Shown here in pieces: positions 34,783-42,916 of a stretch of DNA of 64,000 nt; the stretch's first letter is position 1; each line of letters begins with the position of its first letter. Made by a program: the position numbers and the translations under genes. The notes beneath the pieces were generated by a model. The model was not told the origin of the DNA, made no database searches, and saw nothing but the letters and a program-made list of their open reading frames with translations. Location: assembly GCA_963774625.1 (NCBI GenBank), contig CAVZFQ010000015.1, positions 1-64,000 on the forward strand. Reading direction: 5' to 3'. The DNA is from VAXT01 sp963774625. Lineage in GTDB: Bacteria > Actinomycetota > Thermoleophilia > Gaiellales > Gaiellaceae.

Positions 34783-36189
34783 TCAGGCCTGAGCTTTGGC
34801 TCGCCGCTTCGGCGGCAGGTGAATCGCCCGGCCGAGCGCGACGAGGCCGGCTTCCTTGACGGCCTCGGAGAGCGTCGGGTGCGCGGCCATTCCGTCGGCG
34901 ACTGTCTCCACCGTTGCCTCCGCGTCCAGCGCGACCACGCCCGCCTCGATCAGGTCGGTCACATGCGGGCCGACCATGACGATCCCGAGCAGCTCGCCGT
35001 AGCGCGTCTCGTGGATCGACTTCACCCAGCCGACGGTCTCGTTCTGCATCACCGCACGCGCGTTCGCAATCCAGGGAAACATCCCGGTCGCCACGTCGTC
35101 GCCGTACTGCTCGCGTGCCTCCGCCTCGGTCAGCCCGACGGAGGCGACCTCCGGATCGGTGTAGATCGGCCGCGGCACGCCTCGGTTGTCGACGACGGCG
35201 TCGTGCCCCATCGCGTTCTCGGCAGCGACCTCGCCCTCGCGGAACGCCGTGTGTGCGAGCTGCCAGTAACCGGCGCAGTCGCCCACCGCGTAAATGTGCT
35301 CGACCGTCGTCCGTCGGCGCTCGTCGGCGGCGATGCCTTTGCCTCGGTCGAACTCGACGCCGATGTCCTCGAGCCCGAGCCCCTCGACGAGCGGCCCGCG
35401 GCCTACCGAGACGAGCATCAGGTCGCAGTCCACGGTCTCGCCCTCGCCGAAGTGCACCCGTAGGCCCTCGCCGGTCTCCTCGACCTTCTTGCACTGCTTC
35501 TCGAGGTGCAGCGTGATGCCGCGCTTTCCGAACTGCTTGGCGAGCTCCGCCGAAGCGTCGTCGTCCTCTTGCGGGATCAGCTTCGGCAGCATCTCGACGA
35601 TCGTCACCTCGGAGCCGAAGCGGCGGAAGATGGACGCGAACTCGCAGCCGATGATGCCGCCGCCGAGGACGACAAGATGGCGCGGGATCTCGGTCCGTGC
35701 CAGGAGCCCCGTCGAGTCGACGCAGCGCGCCGAGTCGAGCCCCTCGATCGGCGGCCGCAGCGGGAAGGAGCCCGTTGCGATGATCGCGTGCTTGAACGTG
35801 ACGTCCTCGCCGCCTTCGACCGAGATCGTGTTCGCGTCCTTGAAGCGCCCGGTGCCCTTGACCCACTCGACCCCGTTCGCCTTGAAGAGCCCGGCGACAC
35901 CGGTCGTCATCTGCTTGACGACCTGATCCTTCCACTGGTTTGCCGTCCCGAAGTCGAGCTGCGGCTCGCCGACCTGGACGCCGAGCTTGCCGAACGTCTC
36001 CCCGGCCTCCTTCATCGCGAACGCGGTCTGCACCCAGGCCTTCGTCGGGATGCACCCGACGCGCAGGCACGTGCCGCCCAGCTCGGGCTCCTTCTCGATG
36101 CAGACGGCCTTCGCACCCAGCTGTGCGGCGCGAATCGCTGCCGTGTAGCCGCCCGGGCCTCCGCCGAGAACGGCGACGTCAGAGTCCAT
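34783..36189 (-). CDS. lpdA: Dihydrolipoyl dehydrogenase (E3)
   Basis: This encodes 468 residues from ATG 36189. The FAD-binding GGGPGGYTAAIRAAQLG, the redox disulphide GGTCLRVGCIPTKA, the NAD Rossmann region VVLGGGIIGCEFA, and the active-site base region AHPTLSEAVKEA near the C-terminus are all present. E3 reoxidises the lipoyl arm of 2-oxoacid dehydrogenase complexes and passes electrons to NAD. It is the last gene of the operon that begins with E1 alpha at 40168, so its partner complex is known from context. Length is normal. Confidence 0.9.
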   Translation of the reverse strand: MDSDVAVLGGGPGGYTAAIRAAQLGAKAVCIEKEPELGGTCLRVGCIPTKAWVQTAFAMKEAGETFGKLGVQVGEPQLDFGTANQWKDQVVKQMTTGVAGLFKANGVEWVKGTGRFKDANTISVEGGEDVTFKHAIIATGSFPLRPPIEGLDSARCVDSTGLLARTEIPRHLVVLGGGIIGCEFASIFRRFGSEVTIVEMLPKLIPQEDDDASAELAKQFGKRGITLHLEKQCKKVEETGEGLRVHFGEGETVDCDLMLVSVGRGPLVEGLGLEDIGVEFDRGKGIAADERRRTTVEHIYAVGDCAGYWQLAHTAFREGEVAAENAMGHDAVVDNRGVPRPIYTDPEVASVGLTEAEAREQYGDDVATGMFPWIANARAVMQNETVGWVKSIHETRYGELLGIVMVGPHVTDLIEAGVVALDAEATVETVADGMAAHPTLSEAVKEAGLVALGRAIHLPPKRRAKAQA

Positions 36190-36198
36190 GGTTCGATC

Positions 36199-36669
36199 CT
36201 ATCCAGCGTCGGACAGGTCGGCGCGCATGGTCACTGCGCCGTCGCGCTCGTCGACCCTGGCGAAGCCATAGCGCTCGTACAGCCCGATCGCGGGACTGTC
36301 CTTCGCGACGCTCAGCGAGATCGTCTTGTAGCCCTCGCTTCGCGCCTGATCGAGGAGCGCCGTCATCAGCTCCCCGCCGATGCCGTGGCCGCGCCGGCTC
36401 GGGACGACCGCGATCGACAGCTCCGGCGTCGCCTCGTCGACGAAGCCGTAGCCGCGGCGGTTCTCCTTGAAGAGCCGGTACCAGGCGGCCCCCACAGGGA
36501 ACCCGCGGTCGAGCGCGATGACGGCTGCGTCGCCCGGCCGCCCCCAGTTCTCGACGTAGTTCATCGCGTGCACGCCGCGCTCCAGCTCCTCCGGCGAGCG
36601 CCAGTAGTACGCGTGGCGGAGCATGTCTCGCAGGAAGCGGGCGTCCTGCGGCGTGCCCGGCCGAATCAT
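36199..36669 (-). CDS. GNAT family N-acetyltransferase
   Basis: This encodes 156 residues from ATG 36669. The acetyl-CoA binding loop RRGHGIGGELMTALLDQAR and the following beta strand with GLYERYGFARVD are standard GNAT motifs. The N-terminus IRPGTPQDARFLRDML fits. Its start overlaps the stop of the VOC gene (ATGA), and lpdA follows 9 bases downstream, so it is translated within the dehydrogenase operon. The substrate is unknown. Confidence 0.8.
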   Translation of the reverse strand: MIRPGTPQDARFLRDMLRHAYYWRSPEELERGVHAMNYVENWGRPGDAAVIALDRGFPVGAAWYRLFKENRRGYGFVDEATPELSIAVVPSRRGHGIGGELMTALLDQARSEGYKTISLSVAKDSPAIGLYERYGFARVDERDGAVTMRADLSDAG

Positions 36670-37004
36670 CCCGCGCGGAGTTCCTCCACGAGCTGGAGGC
36701 GGTTGCCGTCGGGATCGAAGATGTCGAGCACCCGCACCTCGTCGTGCAGCTCGAGCACGGTGCCGACGTTCACGGCCTCGCCACGAAGGCGCTCGGCCTC
36801 GGCCTTGACGTCGTCCACGTCGATTGCGGCCACGCCTCCGTCCTCCTGCGGCTCGCCCTCGGCGATCGCGATCCTCATCTCCCCGCGCTGGAGCTTGGCC
36901 CAGCCGCCTTCCTCGTCGACGTACGTCTCCGTGAAGCCGAGCGTGCCGGTATAGAAGGCCCGGGCCGCCGCGAAGTCGCGAACGAGGTACCAGACGCGGA
37001 TCAC
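36666..37004 (-). CDS. VOC family (glyoxalase/bleomycin-resistance-type) protein
   Basis: This encodes 112 residues from ATG 37004, overlapping the E2 stop (ATGA). Two beta-alpha-beta modules are readable: IRVWYLVRDFAAARAFYTGT and VGTVLELHDEVRVLDIFDPD, with DPDGNRLQLVEE at the end as in metal-binding VOC proteins. The family includes isomerases, dioxygenases and resistance proteins; the reaction here is open. Its place between E2 and GNAT in a 2-oxoacid dehydrogenase operon suggests handling of an intermediate, but this is inference. Confidence 0.75.
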   Translation of the reverse strand: MIRVWYLVRDFAAARAFYTGTLGFTETYVDEEGGWAKLQRGEMRIAIAEGEPQEDGGVAAIDVDDVKAEAERLRGEAVNVGTVLELHDEVRVLDIFDPDGNRLQLVEELRAG

Positions 37005-38227
37005 AGGGCCAGCCCGGGCTCCTCGATCAGCGTTTTCACGGTGCGCAGGAACTCGGCGGCCTCCGCTCCGTCGGCCGCCCGGTGATCGCAGGTCAGCGTC
37101 AGCGACATGAGCGGGCGCGGAACGAAGGCGTCGCCCTGCCAGACGGGTTGCTGCTCGATCGCCCCGACCGCGAGGATCGCGACCTGCGGCGGGTTGAGGA
37201 CGGCGATGAACTGCTGGACGCCGTACATCCCGAGGTTCGAGATCGTGAACGTGCCGCCCTCGAGGTCGTCCTGGGAGAGCTTGCCCTCACGCGTCCGCTC
37301 GACGAGCGACTTGCGCTCAGCGGCCAGCTCGACGAGCGACTTGCGCTCGGCCTCGCGGAGCACCGGGACGAGGAGCCCGCGCTCGGTCGCCACGGCGAGC
37401 CCGACGTGCGCGTTCGGGAAAATCCGCAGTTCGTCGTCGGAGAAGTGGGCGTTCAACCGGCGGTGCCGGAGCAGAGCAATCGCGCAGAGCTTCGTCAGAA
37501 CGTCGGTCACGGTCACGCCCTCGTCGCGAAGACGCTCTCGCAGCTCCTGCGCTCGAGTCATGTCGGCAGACATCGAGATCTGGAAGGCGGGTGCCTGCCA
37601 GGCGTCGGTCAGACGGCGCGCGATCGTCTTCCGAAGCGAGGACAGCTTCTCGACCTCCGCCTCGAGCGGTGCCGAGCCAACCGTGGCATGCGCGGGCGAC
37701 GTCGCCGCACGCTCGACGTCCTCCGCCACGATGCGACCCTCGGGGCCGGTTCCGGTGAGCGAGCTGAGCTCGATGCCGCGCTCTCGCGCGATGCGACGGG
37801 CCAACGGCGACGCCTTCAGGCGGCCCCCGTTCGACGCCGCTTGCTCGGTGACCTCGGCATCCTGCTCCGCGGCCGACGCTTCGCGGCCCCGTTCGCGTTC
37901 CTCCTCGCGCGCCGGCCCGGGCGAGCCCTCCTCCTGCTCCTCGCCTTCGGCGACCTCGGTCGGCTCCTCTTTCGTGTCGACCTCCTCGCCGGCCTCTCCG
38001 ATGACGGCGATTCTCTTCCCGACCTCGATCTCCTCGCCCTCGCCCGCGAGGATCTTGAGCAGGACACCGCTGGCGTCGGCCTCGACCTCCTGCGTCACTT
38101 TCTCGGTGTCGAGCTCGTAGAGCGCCTCGCCCTTCTCGACCTGGTCGCCCTCCTGCTTCAGCCAGCGGACGATCGTGCCGGACTCCATTCCCTGGCCGAG
38201 CCGAGGCAGGCTGACGTCGACTGCCAC
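37001..38227 (-). CDS. 2-oxoacid dehydrogenase acyltransferase (E2)
   Basis: This encodes 408 residues from GTG 38227. The N-terminal lipoyl domain has ELDTEKVTQEVEADASG, with the lipoylated Lys in DTEK. An acidic/Ala-rich linker and a peripheral-subunit-binding domain (ASPLARRIARERGIELSSLTG) follow. The catalytic domain ends in LTLTCDHRAADGAEAAEF, with the active-site His in CDHRAADG. E2 forms the core of the complex and transfers the acyl group to CoA. Homology cannot separate pyruvate, acetoin and branched-chain substrates. The operon order is E1a-E1b-E2-VOC-GNAT-E3. Confidence 0.9.
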   Translation of the reverse strand: MAVDVSLPRLGQGMESGTIVRWLKQEGDQVEKGEALYELDTEKVTQEVEADASGVLLKILAGEGEEIEVGKRIAVIGEAGEEVDTKEEPTEVAEGEEQEEGSPGPAREEERERGREASAAEQDAEVTEQAASNGGRLKASPLARRIARERGIELSSLTGTGPEGRIVAEDVERAATSPAHATVGSAPLEAEVEKLSSLRKTIARRLTDAWQAPAFQISMSADMTRAQELRERLRDEGVTVTDVLTKLCAIALLRHRRLNAHFSDDELRIFPNAHVGLAVATERGLLVPVLREAERKSLVELAAERKSLVERTREGKLSQDDLEGGTFTISNLGMYGVQQFIAVLNPPQVAILAVGAIEQQPVWQGDAFVPRPLMSLTLTCDHRAADGAEAAEFLRTVKTLIEEPGLAL

Positions 38228-39204
38228 TAGCGCCCCACGGTCTTGTTGACTGCCTCGAGGACGTCTTCGGCATGCGGGACGACGAACTCCTCCATCACGG
38301 GCGCAAACGGGATCGGCGTGAACGTCGCCCCCACGCGCTCTACCGGCGCGTCCAGCCAGTCGAACGCCTGGTGCTGGACGATGGCGGCCACCTCGGCGCC
38401 GAAGCCCATCCGCGTCACGGCCTCATGGGCGACGACGCAGCGGTTCGTCTTCTTGACCGACTCGACGATCGCCTCCTCGTCGAGCGGCTGCAGCGTGCGC
38501 GGGTCGACGACCTCGACGGAGACGCCGCTCTGCTCGGCCTCCTCGGCCGCGGACAGCGCCTCGTGCACGAGCCGGCCCGTGGCGACAACCGTTACGTCCT
38601 CGCCCTCCCGGTGCACGCGCGCCTTGCCGATCGGGATCGGCTCCAGCTCCTCGGGCACCTCCTCCTTCAGCCCGTACAGCGTGCGGTGCTCGAAGAAGAC
38701 GACGGGGTTGTCGTCGTAGATCGCGGACCAGAGCAGGCCGCGCACGTCGCTGGCGGTGGATGGGAAGAGCACCTTGAGCCCGGGGATGTGCACGAACCAG
38801 GCCTCGAGCTGCTGGGCATGCTGCGCGCCGGGCGACCAGCCTGCTCCACCCTGCGTGCGCACCGTCAGCGGCACCTTCAGCTGCCCACCTGACATGTAGC
38901 GGTGCTTCGCCGCCTGGTTCACGAGTTGCTCGGCGGCGAGGGTCAGGAAGTCCTCGTACATGACTTCCACGACGGGCCGCATGCCTTGCATGGCGGCTCC
39001 GATGCCTGTGCCGACCAGCCCCATCTCGGCGATCGGCGAGTTGCGCACCCGCTCGGGCCCGAACTCGTCGAGCATGCCCTGGGTGACGCCCATCGAGCCG
39101 CCCATCTCGGCGATGTCCTCGCCCATGATGAAGACGTCGTCGTCTTTCCGCATCGCCTGGGAGAGCGCGTCACGGATCGCTTCGCGGTAGCTGAGCTCAG
39201 GCAT
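38227..39204 (-). CDS. 2-oxoacid dehydrogenase E1 beta subunit
   Basis: This encodes 325 residues from ATG 39204. The N-terminus (YREAIRDALSQAMRKDDDVFIMGEDIAEMGG) contains the Glu that helps activate thiamine diphosphate. Later elements are AEQLVNQAAKHRYMSGGQ, VRTQGGAGWSPGAQHAQQLE and VDPRTLQPLDEEAI. It pairs with E1 alpha to decarboxylate the 2-oxoacid and acylate E2. Overlaps with E1 alpha by 8 bases and with E2 by one base indicate tight coupling. Confidence 0.9.
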   Translation of the reverse strand: MPELSYREAIRDALSQAMRKDDDVFIMGEDIAEMGGSMGVTQGMLDEFGPERVRNSPIAEMGLVGTGIGAAMQGMRPVVEVMYEDFLTLAAEQLVNQAAKHRYMSGGQLKVPLTVRTQGGAGWSPGAQHAQQLEAWFVHIPGLKVLFPSTASDVRGLLWSAIYDDNPVVFFEHRTLYGLKEEVPEELEPIPIGKARVHREGEDVTVVATGRLVHEALSAAEEAEQSGVSVEVVDPRTLQPLDEEAIVESVKKTNRCVVAHEAVTRMGFGAEVAAIVQHQAFDWLDAPVERVGATFTPIPFAPVMEEFVVPHAEDVLEAVNKTVGR

Positions 39205-40168
39205 AGACGTTCTTAAGAGCGTCCTCGGGCTTGGGATCGGTCCCGGCCTTGGCGAACTCCACCGATGCCTCGACGAGCTCGTGCGCCTCGCGGTCGGCCT
39301 CCTCGAACTCCTCGTCCGTGAGGCCGAGGCGCTCGCGGAGCTTCGTGATCGGGTCCTGCGTCTCTCGCAGCTCGTCGAGCTCCCCTTCGGGCCGGTAGAC
39401 CTGTGGGTCGCCGATGTAGTGGCCCGTCAGCCGGTACGTCTCGAGGAGCAGGAAGACGGGGCCACGGCCCTCGCGCGCGTGGTCGAGAGCGGCGTGCGCG
39501 GCCTGGAAGACCTCTTCGACGTCCTGGCCGTCGACTCGCATCGCCTCCATCCCGTACGCGACGGCTCGCTTCGTCAGATCCTCGATCGGCAGGTGCTGGC
39601 TGGCCGGCGTCGACTCCGCCCAGTGGTTGTTCTCGCAGACGAAGACGGCCGGAACCTTCCAGAGCTGCGCCATGTTGAGCGCCTCGTGAACGGTGCCGAT
39701 GTTCGTCGCTCCGTCGCCGAAGAACGCGACTCCGACCCGCGGCTCGTCGCGAAACTGGAAGGCGAGCGCGGCGCCGACGATCGCCGGCAGGCCGCCGCCG
39801 ACGACTGCATTCGCACCGAGGTTGCCGCGCTCGACGTCGTAGAGGTGCATCGACCCGCCGTAGCCGTGCGAGCAGCCTTCGATCTTTCCGTAGAGCTCGG
39901 CCATGACCTCGTTCGGATGGGTGCCCTTGGCGAGGGTGTGCCCGTGCGCACGGTGCGTGGAGGCGATCACGTCGCCCTCCTCGAGCGCGCGGCAGACGCC
40001 GACGGCGCAGGCTTCCTGGCCGATCGCGACGTGCAGGAAGCCCGGAAGCTCGCCCGCGCGGAAACGCTCTTCGACCTTTTCCTCGAAGCGTCGAATGAGG
40101 AGCATTTCGCGGAAGAACTCCCGCAGCTGCTCCTTGGACGCGGACCCCTTCTTCTCGACCTTCGCCAC
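39197..40168 (-). CDS. 2-oxoacid dehydrogenase E1 alpha subunit (pyruvate/acetoin type)
   Basis: This encodes 323 residues from GTG 40168. The thiamine-diphosphate motif GDGATNIGTVHEALNMAQ and the phosphate-loop neighbourhood YRLTGHYIGDPQVYRP are intact. GCSHGYGGSMHLYD is more like pyruvate or acetoin dehydrogenase E1 than branched-chain enzymes, so I prefer that group. It heads the operon, and the start lies 27 bases from the divergent gene at 40196, so a bidirectional promoter must sit there. Confidence 0.85.
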   Translation of the reverse strand: MAKVEKKGSASKEQLREFFREMLLIRRFEEKVEERFRAGELPGFLHVAIGQEACAVGVCRALEEGDVIASTHRAHGHTLAKGTHPNEVMAELYGKIEGCSHGYGGSMHLYDVERGNLGANAVVGGGLPAIVGAALAFQFRDEPRVGVAFFGDGATNIGTVHEALNMAQLWKVPAVFVCENNHWAESTPASQHLPIEDLTKRAVAYGMEAMRVDGQDVEEVFQAAHAALDHAREGRGPVFLLLETYRLTGHYIGDPQVYRPEGELDELRETQDPITKLRERLGLTDEEFEEADREAHELVEASVEFAKAGTDPKPEDALKNVYA

Positions 40169-40195
40169 GGCCCCCGCAGTGTACGGTTCGAGCCC

Positions 40196-40837
40196 GTGAA
40201 GCTCGTCAGACAATGGCGGGAGATCGAGCGGGACCTGCCCGAGAACTGGGGCCATGCGCACTTCCGGCTGACGGCCGAAGACGAGGGCAAGGCGGAGCGC
40301 GCGGCGGCGCTGCTCGGGGCCATCAATCCCGGACTGCGCGGCAAGACGGTGCGCTTCTACGCGGCGCGCCGGGGTGCCGGGCCGTCTCCGGATGCGGTCG
40401 AGCGCCTCCTGCCCCGGCTCGACGAGGCGCGTGTCGGAGGGAAGCTCGAGCTCGTCGGCACGGACGAGGCAGAGACCCGGGCCGAGATCTCGCGAGCCTC
40501 GCTCGCCGAGGCCTGGGACGAGGCTCTGGCTGCGCTCCCGGCCGACTGGAGCGACATCTACGCGGAGGTCGAGCTCGTCTCGAGCGACTGGCTCGAGCGG
40601 GCGGCGCTTCTCATGGCGCCGGTCAACCCGGCGCGGTTCGGCGGCAAGCCGGTCCTGCGTTTCCGGGTCGCGCGGCTGCAAGGCTATGGCGCCTCTCCCG
40701 AAATGACCAGGCGCTGCTTCGAGCGCCTCGACCAGGAAGGGATTCGGGGAGAGCTCAGGATTCTGCGCGTGCTCTCCGGCACGGAGCACGTAGCCACGCA
40801 GGGGCCGGTCTGGTACGCCGAGGGGCGGGCGGTTTGA
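40196..40837 (+). CDS. Hypothetical protein with repeated alpha/beta halves
   Basis: This encodes 213 residues from GTG 40196. Two halves share a pattern: ENWGHAHFRLTAEDEGKAER with LLGAINPGLRGKTVRFYA, and ADWSDIYAEVELVSSDWLER with LMAPVNPARFGGKPVLRFRV. This indicates an internal duplication. No catalytic motif is seen. It is divergent from E1 alpha and coupled through TTGA to the next gene. Family unknown to me. Confidence 0.65.
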   Translation: MKLVRQWREIERDLPENWGHAHFRLTAEDEGKAERAAALLGAINPGLRGKTVRFYAARRGAGPSPDAVERLLPRLDEARVGGKLELVGTDEAETRAEISRASLAEAWDEALAALPADWSDIYAEVELVSSDWLERAALLMAPVNPARFGGKPVLRFRVARLQGYGASPEMTRRCFERLDQEGIRGELRILRVLSGTEHVATQGPVWYAEGRAV

Positions 40838-41103
40838 ACGAGCAGCCCGTGTCTTGGCTACTCATCGAGAAGGGCTGGGAGGTCGTCGGCTCGGACGGCG
40901 AGCACGTCGGCAAGGTGGAGGAGGTCGAAGGCGAGGGCGACATCTTCAGCGGCCTCCTGGTCTCGACCCACCTGTTCGGCAAGCCTCGCATGGTGTCCGC
41001 GGACCAGGTGGCGGAGATCGACGACGATGGTCGGATCCATCTCTCGATCAGCTCGGACGAGGCCAAGGCGCTCGACGAGCACGAGCCACCCGAGCCGGCC
41101 TGA
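40834..41103 (+). CDS. PRC-barrel-like protein
   Basis: This encodes 89 residues from TTG 40834 overlapping the previous stop. EKGWEVVGSDGEHVGKVEEVEG resembles the N-terminal strands of a PRC barrel, a small beta fold used by the RNA processing factor RimM and photosynthetic reaction centres. DIFSGLLV and ADQVAEIDDDGRIHLSIS continue it. The function is not predictable; the operon partner is also unknown. After it, 41104-41227 shows nothing. Confidence 0.6.
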   Translation: MNEQPVSWLLIEKGWEVVGSDGEHVGKVEEVEGEGDIFSGLLVSTHLFGKPRMVSADQVAEIDDDGRIHLSISSDEAKALDEHEPPEPA

Positions 41104-41227
41104 GCAGAGCCGCGGCGCCGCGTTTGATTCGGTACCGCCAACCTCCTCCCCACAGCGATCGTAGCGGGCAAATCCGCGCGCGTGGGTCGCGGTTCCGTGC
41201 CGAATGTGTGACTTCTGCGGCGGCTCG

Positions 41228-41710
41228 CTAGCCGCCGATGGTGCCGCCCAACTCGTCGGCCAGCGCGGCTGCATCGCGCGCGTCCCGCGCAATCACCAGG
41301 CAGGTGTCGTCGCCCGCGATCGTCCCGACGATGCGCGGATGGCCGAGCCGGTCGAGGGCGCGGGCGATGGCGGGCGCGGACCCGAGCTCCGACTGGACGA
41401 CGACGATGTTCTGCGCCGCCGTCGCGCTGCGCCCGAACTGCGCGAGCACGCCCGCAAGCGCATCGCGAGGCTCTCCGCGTCTGCTCTGCTGTGGCGCCAC
41501 GTAGCGCGGACGCCCGAGCACGTCGTGCGTCTTCTCGAGCCCCAGCTCCCGGATGTCCCGCGAGACGGTTGCCTGGGTCACACGGCAACCTCCGCGGGCG
41601 AGCGCCTCGAGCAGCTCGTACTGCGTCCCGATCCGCTTGCGGGCGACCACGCTGGCGATCAGCTTCTGCCGCGCCGCCTTGTCGAGCTCCCGGGCCTGTT
41701 GCATAGCCAC
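41228..41710 (-). CDS. argR: Arginine repressor
   Basis: This encodes 160 residues. The winged helix (RKRIGTQYELLEALARGGCRVTQATVSRDIRELGLEK, shown here as its start and end elements RVTQATVSRDI and ELGLEKTHD) carries the DNA-recognition helix. The C-terminal oligomerisation domain ends in TIAGDDTCLVIARD with the Asp pair that binds arginine. ArgR hexamers repress arginine synthesis genes. No arg genes lie in the window, so it works in trans here. Start from ATG near 41710. Confidence 0.85.
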   Translation of the reverse strand: MAMQQARELDKAARQKLIASVVARKRIGTQYELLEALARGGCRVTQATVSRDIRELGLEKTHDVLGRPRYVAPQQSRRGEPRDALAGVLAQFGRSATAAQNIVVVQSELGSAPAIARALDRLGHPRIVGTIAGDDTCLVIARDARDAAALADELGGTIGG

Positions 41711-41766
41711 GAATAAGTATGCGTGCAGGTTTCGCGCTGCCGCTCAGGACGGGTAACGTCACCCTC

Positions 41767-41895
41767 GTGTTGCGCAAATTGTTATGGACCGCGATCTACG
41801 GCGTCATGGCCGCCGCCGCGACGATGGTCGCCAGGAAGACCGCCTCGCGCGTCTGGCGGCTCCTGACCGGCGAGGAACCACCGATCAAGAAATGA
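41767..41895 (+). CDS. Small DUF4235-like membrane protein
   Basis: This encodes 42 residues from GTG 41767. A hydrophobic helix (LWTAIYGVMAAAATMVA) is followed by a basic segment ending in VWRLLTGEEPPIKK, as in the first half of DUF4235 proteins. Its stop overlaps the ATG of the next gene (ATGA), so it heads the envelope block of five coupled genes. Confidence 0.6.
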   Translation: MLRKLLWTAIYGVMAAAATMVARKTASRVWRLLTGEEPPIKK

Positions 41896-42257
41896 CGCTG
41901 ACGAAAGCCGACCGAGTCATCGACCGCGCCGCCTCGCGACTCCAGGAGTTCGCCGACCGCGCGGCCACTGAAGGCGGCCTGAGCGCCAAGCTCGCCCAGC
42001 CGCTCGCCGACGACGCAGCGTTCCTCCGCAAGCTGAAGCCGAGCCTCATCGTCAAGCGGGCAAAGGGCGAGGCGCCGACGAATCAGAAACCGGGCGAGGG
42101 CACCGTTGCCCCCGCGGGGCCCCAGCTCGGCAACCGCCCGAGGCCGAAGGGCCCCGGCGGCCCGAACCCGTTGATCGTCATCGGCGCGGCGCTCGTGGCG
42201 GGCATCGTCCTCGCCAAGGTCCTCGACTGGAGGGGCCATGCCCACCCAAGAGACTGA
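41892..42257 (+). CDS. Membrane-anchored hypothetical protein
   Basis: This encodes 121 residues from ATG 41892. A helical N-terminal half (DRVIDRAASRLQEFADRAATEGG), a flexible Gly/Pro stretch and one hydrophobic span (NPLIVIGAALVAGIVLAKVL) near the end are visible. It overlaps the holin gene by 20 bases and is coupled to the small gene upstream. Function unknown; the block probably serves the cell envelope. Confidence 0.6.
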   Translation: MTLTKADRVIDRAASRLQEFADRAATEGGLSAKLAQPLADDAAFLRKLKPSLIVKRAKGEAPTNQKPGEGTVAPAGPQLGNRPRPKGPGGPNPLIVIGAALVAGIVLAKVLDWRGHAHPRD

Positions 42258-42645
42258 TCGCCGCGGCATCGGCGCCGCCGTCAAGAACGTAGCCGGCCAC
42301 GCCAGCACGTGGTTCCGGCTCGAGAAAGAGCTCGCCGCCCTCGAGCTGAAGAAGAAGACCGTCGCTATCGGGCTGGGCGTCGGGCTCGGGATCGGTGCTG
42401 CCCTGGTCGCCCTCTACGCCATCGGCTTCCTGTTCGCGACGATTGCCGCCGCGCTCGCGACTTTCATGGACACGTGGCTGGCCCTGCTCACCGTCACGCT
42501 GTTCCTGTTGCTCGTGACGGGGGTCCTCGGTGCCCTGGCGGTCAACCGCCTCAAGAAAGGCACCCCCCTGTCTCCCGAACAGGCGATTCGCGAGGCCCAA
42601 CTCGCCAGGGAGGTGCTCAAAGGTCGTGTCGACACCCCCCACTAG
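42238..42645 (+). CDS. Phage-holin-like (holin superfamily III) membrane protein
   Basis: This encodes 135 residues from ATG 42238. A basic/amphipathic start (STWFRLEKELAALELKKKT) precedes two long hydrophobic spans (VAIGLGVGLGIGAALVALYAIGFLF, LALLTVTLFLLLVTGVLGALA). The layout matches the actinobacterial holin superfamily III family, which in chromosomes is usually an envelope protein rather than a phage lysis gene. No phage genes are nearby. Confidence 0.7.
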   Translation: MPTQETDRRGIGAAVKNVAGHASTWFRLEKELAALELKKKTVAIGLGVGLGIGAALVALYAIGFLFATIAAALATFMDTWLALLTVTLFLLLVTGVLGALAVNRLKKGTPLSPEQAIREAQLAREVLKGRVDTPH

Positions 42646-42916
42646 CCGCAAGCCGGGAGCTACAGAGCTAGCCCGGCGCGAGGTGGAGGCGGAACGCGAG
42701 CAGCTCGCGCAGGCTGTCGACGAGCTCCGTGGTGAGATCACGGAGATGAAGGCGAACCTGCGCCGGAAGCTCCCCCTGTTCGCTGCGGGTGCGCTAGCCG
42801 CGGGCTTCTTCGTCGCCGGCGGGGCCGGCGCGACCGCGCGCCTCCTAGCTCGGCGAAGCCGCGAAGGCAGCGAGAAGGCGCGCTTCGGCCGCTTCCGCCT
42901 TGTCGACCGCGACTAA
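42626..42916 (+). CDS. DUF3618-like membrane protein
   Basis: This encodes 96 residues from GTG 42626, overlapping the holin-like gene by 20 bases. The charged helix RREVEAEREQLAQAVDELRGEI followed by LPLFAAGALAAGFFVAGGAGA fits DUF3618, a small actinobacterial envelope protein family found with holin-like and YihY genes. The tail is basic. Confidence 0.65.
   Translation: MSTPPTSRKPGATELARREVEAEREQLAQAVDELRGEITEMKANLRRKLPLFAAGALAAGFFVAGGAGATARLLARRSREGSEKARFGRFRLVDRD

Noticed and set aside
34478..34792. Plus-strand frame of 104 residues between sigma and lpdA genes
   Set aside because: Trp/Arg-rich with no start signal; region looks like a promoter for the sigma genes.
39281..40195. Plus-strand frame continuing upstream of the 40196 gene
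   Set aside because: It is the antisense of E1 alpha; homologous-looking protein starts only at GTG 40196.
42238..42645. Prophage lysis cassette because of a holin-like gene
   Set aside because: No endolysin or other phage genes; neighbours are typical chromosomal envelope genes.
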